From RYN-230 sp963814645 (GTDB lineage: Bacteria; Actinomycetota; Actinomycetes; Streptosporangiales; Streptosporangiaceae), in contig CAWFDX010000015.1 in the NCBI GenBank assembly GCA_963814645.1, positions 310,001 to 374,000 on the forward strand: a stretch of DNA of 64,000 nt. Direction: 5' to 3'. The position numbers were made by a program, and so were the translations under genes. Below, piece by piece: positions 62,110-64,000 of this stretch. Within the stretch, counting starts at the first letter, position 1, and every line of letters starts with the position of its first letter. The notes under the pieces were generated by a model. That model was given only the letters and a program-made list of their open reading frames with translations, ran no database searches and had not been told where the DNA came from.

Positions 62110-63417
62110 GTGCGGGAAATCGGGGAAACAGTCCAGCGCCGGGGGCGCTGGTTCGTGCTGCTCGCAGCCGCGGCCGGCCTGCTCCTTACCGCGTGCACCG
62201 GGAGCGGCGGCCAGCCGGCCGGCGCTGACCACAGCACGGCCGGGCACAGCCCGGCCGCCCAGGCGGCCACCGGACCGCACATCACACCAGCCAACGGCAG
62301 CGAGCACGTGAGCACGACGGCGGCCGTCACGGTCACCTCGGCCAGTGGCCCGATCCGGAATGTCCAGGTGACCGCGGGCCACCACCAGGTGCCGGTGAGC
62401 GGGCACCTGAGCACCGCCGCGGGCGGCAAACAGGCCACCTGGCAGAGCACCTGGGCGCTGCATACCGGGCAGCGGTACACGGTGACCGCTACCGCGGCCG
62501 GGGCGGGCGGCAAGACGGTCAGCACGACCAGCACGTTCCGCACCATCACCCCGGCCGACACGTTCACCACCGAGATCTACGAGGGGTATAAGCAGACGTT
62601 CGGCGTCGGCATGCCGATCATCCTGTACTTCAGCCAGCCGATCACCCGGCGGGCCGCGGTCGAGCGCGCGCTCCAGGTGACCACCTCGAAGCCGGTGTAT
62701 GGCGCCTGGTACTGGGACGGCGACAAGACGCTGTACTTCCGGCCGCAGAGTTACTGGCCCACGCACACCACGGTCAGCTTCGACGGGCACCTGGACGGGG
62801 TGGCCGGCGCCAAGGGCATGTACGGCACCGCGGACCTGACCCAGACGTTCCGCATCGGCGGCTCGCTGATCGTCACGGCCAGCACCGCCACGCACTACAT
62901 GCACCTGTACCGGAACGGGCATCTGATCGACACCTGGCCGATCAGCACGGGGCGTCCGGGTGACGACACCCCCAACGGCACCTACCTGACCATCGACAAG
63001 GCCAACCCGGTGCTGATGACCGGCCCGGGTTACAGCCTGGAGGTGCCCTGGTCGGTCCGGATCACCTGGAGCGGTGACTACCTGCACGACGCGTACTGGT
63101 CGGTGGGCGAGCAGGGCTTCACCAACGTGAGCCACGGCTGCGTGAACATGCCGCCCGCCGACGCGCAGACCTATTACCAGATGGAGAACCCGGGTGACCC
63201 GGTCATGATCACGGGCAGCCCGCTGGCGGGCACCTGGGACAACGGCTGGACGGTGTGGTTCCTGTCCTTCAAGAAGCTGGTCAAGGGCAGCGCGCTGGGC
63301 GAGGCGGTGCAGACCGGGCCGCACGGCAGCCAGTTCGTCAGCCTGTCCTCGGTGCCGGCCGCCACGGCGTCCTATCCGCTGCAGACGGCGACGCCAGGCA
63401 GCGCCGCCGCGTCCTAG
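62110..63417 (+). CDS. L,D-transpeptidase lipoprotein
   Basis: 435 residues from GTG 62110. Lipobox LLTAC (Cys29), then Ig-like domains, then the YkuD catalytic domain with SHGCVNM (Cys344) and HLYRNGHLIDTWPISTGRPG. It makes 3-3 cross-links in peptidoglycan from outside the membrane, like Ldt(Mt2). The start codon has only a weak ribosome site. Confidence 0.93.
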   Translation: MREIGETVQRRGRWFVLLAAAAGLLLTACTGSGGQPAGADHSTAGHSPAAQAATGPHITPANGSEHVSTTAAVTVTSASGPIRNVQVTAGHHQVPVSGHLSTAAGGKQATWQSTWALHTGQRYTVTATAAGAGGKTVSTTSTFRTITPADTFTTEIYEGYKQTFGVGMPIILYFSQPITRRAAVERALQVTTSKPVYGAWYWDGDKTLYFRPQSYWPTHTTVSFDGHLDGVAGAKGMYGTADLTQTFRIGGSLIVTASTATHYMHLYRNGHLIDTWPISTGRPGDDTPNGTYLTIDKANPVLMTGPGYSLEVPWSVRITWSGDYLHDAYWSVGEQGFTNVSHGCVNMPPADAQTYYQMENPGDPVMITGSPLAGTWDNGWTVWFLSFKKLVKGSALGEAVQTGPHGSQFVSLSSVPAATASYPLQTATPGSAAAS

Positions 63418-63796
63418 CCAGGCCTGGCTGACCTGGCCTCATTCCGGCGCTCGCGACTAGCCGGTGCCGCTGGCATGGTGGCGGTAACCTTAGGGTCAAG
63501 CGAGGGTACAGTCTAGTTGTCGTCCTGGTTGTCGTCCGCATCCAGTCCAGCAGCCACAACGGGCCGGGGGTCAGTGGCCCGGTAAAAGGCCGGCAGGCCA
63601 CCCAGAATGAAATGCCGGAGTGCCTGCTGCCCGCCCGTTCCGCCCGTCACGAAGGGGAATGCTGGGAAACAAAAACAATTGATCCCGGAGCGGCCGGACG
63701 GAATCAGTCCCGCCGTTTCTGCCTCGGCAAAGCGCGTGGTGCTGTGCCTGCGTCGCCGGAATGTCCACCTCTGTATCGATCGATCGCGGGTCTGTA
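63418..63796. other. 379-base non-coding region
   Basis: No gene is supportable here. It contains an AT-rich patch near 63662-63685, out of keeping with the rest, and two GTTGTCGTCC words near 63516 and 63531. Promoter and leader of the downstream lipoprotein gene should lie here. Confidence 0.4.
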
Positions 63797-64000
63797 GTGG
63801 GTAGACGGATAAGCGTCCTGCTGGGGGGCGGTTTGCTGGCCGCACTGGCTGCGGGCTGCTCCAGTGGCGTTGCCTCGGTGAGCGTCCAGTCGCCCGCCGC
63901 CAGCACGTCCTCGTCCGGCACGGCCGACACGTCCAGCGCACCGGCCAGCTCAGCCGCCCCCTCATCCGTGCCGCCGCAGTCCAGGGTGGCCGCCACGCAG
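63797..64000 (+). CDS. lipoprotein, 3' end cut by window edge
   Basis: The GTG at 63797 opens an uninterrupted frame to the edge (68 codons). GRRISVLLGGGLLAALAAGC is a signal peptide with lipobox LAAGC, followed by a Ser/Ala/Pro-rich linker. This is a typical actinobacterial exported lipoprotein. It may be a second transpeptidase or similar, since it follows one, but the domain is beyond the window. Confidence 0.75.
   Translation, partial: MGRRISVLLGGGLLAALAAGCSSGVASVSVQSPAASTSSSGTADTSSAPASSAAPSSVPPQSRVAATQ

Noticed and set aside
63513..63996. Two minus-strand frames at the right edge
   Set aside because: They are shadows of the lipoprotein frame on the plus strand, with no recognisable domain or ribosome site.
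1..64000. tRNA, rRNA, CRISPR arrays, insertion sequences, integrases, attachment sites
   Set aside because: I saw no cloverleaf with CCA-type end, no regular repeat-spacer pattern, no transposase DDE motif and no integrase. A covariance search could still find a small RNA.

Overview
The window reads as chromosomal DNA from a high-GC, soil-type actinomycete. Coding sequence is very GC-rich at third positions, GTG starts are common, and the gene families are actinobacterial: LLM- and PPOX-type F420-dependent oxidoreductases, a mycothiol-family DinB-like protein, a DUF574 S-adenosyl methyltransferase, a PASTA Ser/Thr kinase, an ECF42-like sigma factor with its DGPF/YCII partner, menaquinone synthesis (menB), and a DipZ-type thioredoxin. 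I cannot name the genus. I recognised no tRNA, rRNA, CRISPR array, transposase or phage gene.

Layout. 0-8 kb: an MBL hydrolase cut by the left edge, then a tight respiratory operon (cydA-cydB, poxB, an M20 amidohydrolase, two membrane proteins). 8-16 kb: redox and methyltransferase genes mixed with gene remnants (an epoxide-hydrolase/FAD-dehydrogenase chimera, a frameshifted heme-binding family gene, a SagB fragment, a TetR tail). 16-20 kb: a sedolisin lipoprotein and a two-component system. 20-29 kb: an AHSA1 protein, a DksA-like protein, a PadR regulator facing an FAD monooxygenase, an acyl-CoA dehydrogenase/ferredoxin/P450 run, and an oxidoreductase/TetR pair with clear twin operators. 29-41 kb: a dead DUF222-HNH gene, a frameshifted acetyltransferase, a DUF1707 protein, a tyrosine phosphatase, an acyl-CoA dehydrogenase, a STAS protein, menB, DUF574, a PAS-GAF-PP2C phosphatase, hydrolases, and a frameshifted mddA-like gene. 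41-49 kb: VOC, HAD, hydrolase, crotonase and RibD-type genes, the DGPF/ECF pair, a DNA ligase. 49-56 kb: a PASTA kinase, a histidine-rich membrane protein, a methyltransferase, and a MacB-type ABC exporter facing a MarR-VOC fusion. 56-64 kb: a large LuxR regulator, an MBL hydrolase, a gutted SDR, an RluA synthase, an L,D-transpeptidase lipoprotein, and the start of another lipoprotein at the right edge.

How it fits together. The clearest functional unit is quinone-linked respiration: PoxB donates electrons from pyruvate to menaquinone (MenB lies elsewhere in the window) and cytochrome bd oxidises it. Most other genes are small regulator-plus-enzyme pairs, several with recognisable palindromic operators.

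The most striking property is the number of broken genes. At least nine loci are truncated, fused or frameshifted. Three are simple 1-2 base frameshifts in short GC runs, which could be sequence errors. The others lack internal segments and look like true decay products. I found no convincing wholly new multi-gene system. The best candidates for unexplained biology are the histidine-rich membrane protein beside the PASTA kinase, the CX3C thioredoxin-like protein, and the MarR-VOC fusion with a promoter inside its operator.
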